Part shown: piece by piece, positions 24,464-24,579 of the stretch | Position numbering within the stretch: position 1 is the first letter of the stretch | Layout of the letters: the number at the start of each line of letters is the position of its first letter | The notes under the pieces: generated by a model | What the model was told of the DNA's origin: nothing | Database searches by the model: none | The model's input: only the letters and a program-made list of their open reading frames with translations | Position numbers and translations under genes: made by a program | Assembly: GCA_900542945.1 (NCBI GenBank) | Contig: UQPI01000029.1 | Coordinates: 1 to 24,579 of the forward strand | Direction of reading: 5' to 3' | From: an uncultured Collinsella sp. | GTDB taxonomy: Bacteria; Actinomycetota; Coriobacteriia; Coriobacteriales; Coriobacteriaceae | Length of the DNA: 24,579 bases

Positions 24464-24579
24464 ACAAGCCCTCCTAAAATTAAAAATCAAACAAACCAAA
24501 AGTAACCCAAAGAGTACCCAAAGCAGCAATCAGCCAAACGCTCATCAAGGGCCAAAGTGTCCGAACGGATACCAAAGGT
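24464..24579 (-). promoter_or_regulatory. Upstream region of the nitroreductase gene with phased CCAAA repeats
   Basis: AT-rich leader sequence. On the + strand ACCAAAAG (24495-24502), ACCCAAAG (24505-24512) and ACCCAAAG (24516-24523) lie 10 and 11 bases apart, and looser CCAAA copies follow at about 24533, 24552 and 24572. Such phased repeats may be an operator. No clear -10/-35 pair was found. The region runs off the window. Confidence 0.35.

Noticed and set aside
24464..24529. Hydrophobic N-terminal anchor on the nitroreductase
   Set aside because: The segment lies upstream of a strong AGGAGGG and the family start MSYLDLARGRYS; it is AT-rich leader sequence.

Overview
The window is a nearly complete division and cell wall (dcw) cluster followed by a second division block, from a high-GC Gram-positive bacterium. 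Gene order, absence of ftsA, presence of sepF and divIVA, the FtsZ C-terminal peptide and the overall protein style point to Actinomycetota, class Coriobacteriia, most likely Collinsella or a close relative. That assignment is by recognition, not by database search.

Region 1 (1-15641, + strand): a G-rich promoter region with phased TGGGG boxes drives mraZ, rsmH, an ftsL-like gene, ftsI (class B PBP), murF, mraY, murD, ftsW, murG, murC, murB, ftsQ and ftsZ. Most neighbours are a few bases apart or overlap. murE is absent from its usual place between ftsI and murF. murB is split by a frame change at about 12880, with the signature of a 14-base deletion between two short CTTAT repeats. A strong intrinsic terminator follows ftsZ.

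Region 2 (15700-21165, + strand): pgeF (YfiH/YlmD family) is followed, through a 4-base ATGA overlap, by the phosphate operon pstS-pstC-pstA-pstB-phoU, which ends at a hairpin terminator. Two 11-base-spaced TTACGTT repeats upstream of pgeF could be a Pho-type operator. The phosphate operon sits inside what is normally a continuous pgeF-yggS-sepF-yggT-divIVA block.

Region 3 (21208-23826, + strand): the division block resumes with yggS/ylmE (PLP homeostasis), sepF (FtsZ membrane anchor), yggT (two-helix membrane protein) and divIVA, then a terminator. yggT has no ATG, GTG or TTG start that would give a full-length protein; the best start is an ATC codon behind a good Shine-Dalgarno sequence.

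Region 4 (23845-24579, - strand): a nitroreductase-family gene converges on divIVA, with its own terminator.

Together the genes cover most of lipid II synthesis from UDP-GlcNAc-enolpyruvate onward (MurB, MurC, MurD, MurF, MraY, MurG), septal glycan polymerisation and cross-linking (FtsW, FtsI), the FtsQ/FtsL scaffold, the Z-ring (FtsZ, SepF) and polar/septal organisation (DivIVA). No tRNA, rRNA, CRISPR array or insertion sequence was seen. The main points of interest are the broken murB, the ATC-start yggT, the embedded phosphate operon with a candidate Pho box, the phased TGGGG/G-quadruplex region before mraZ, and long disordered tails on several divisome proteins.
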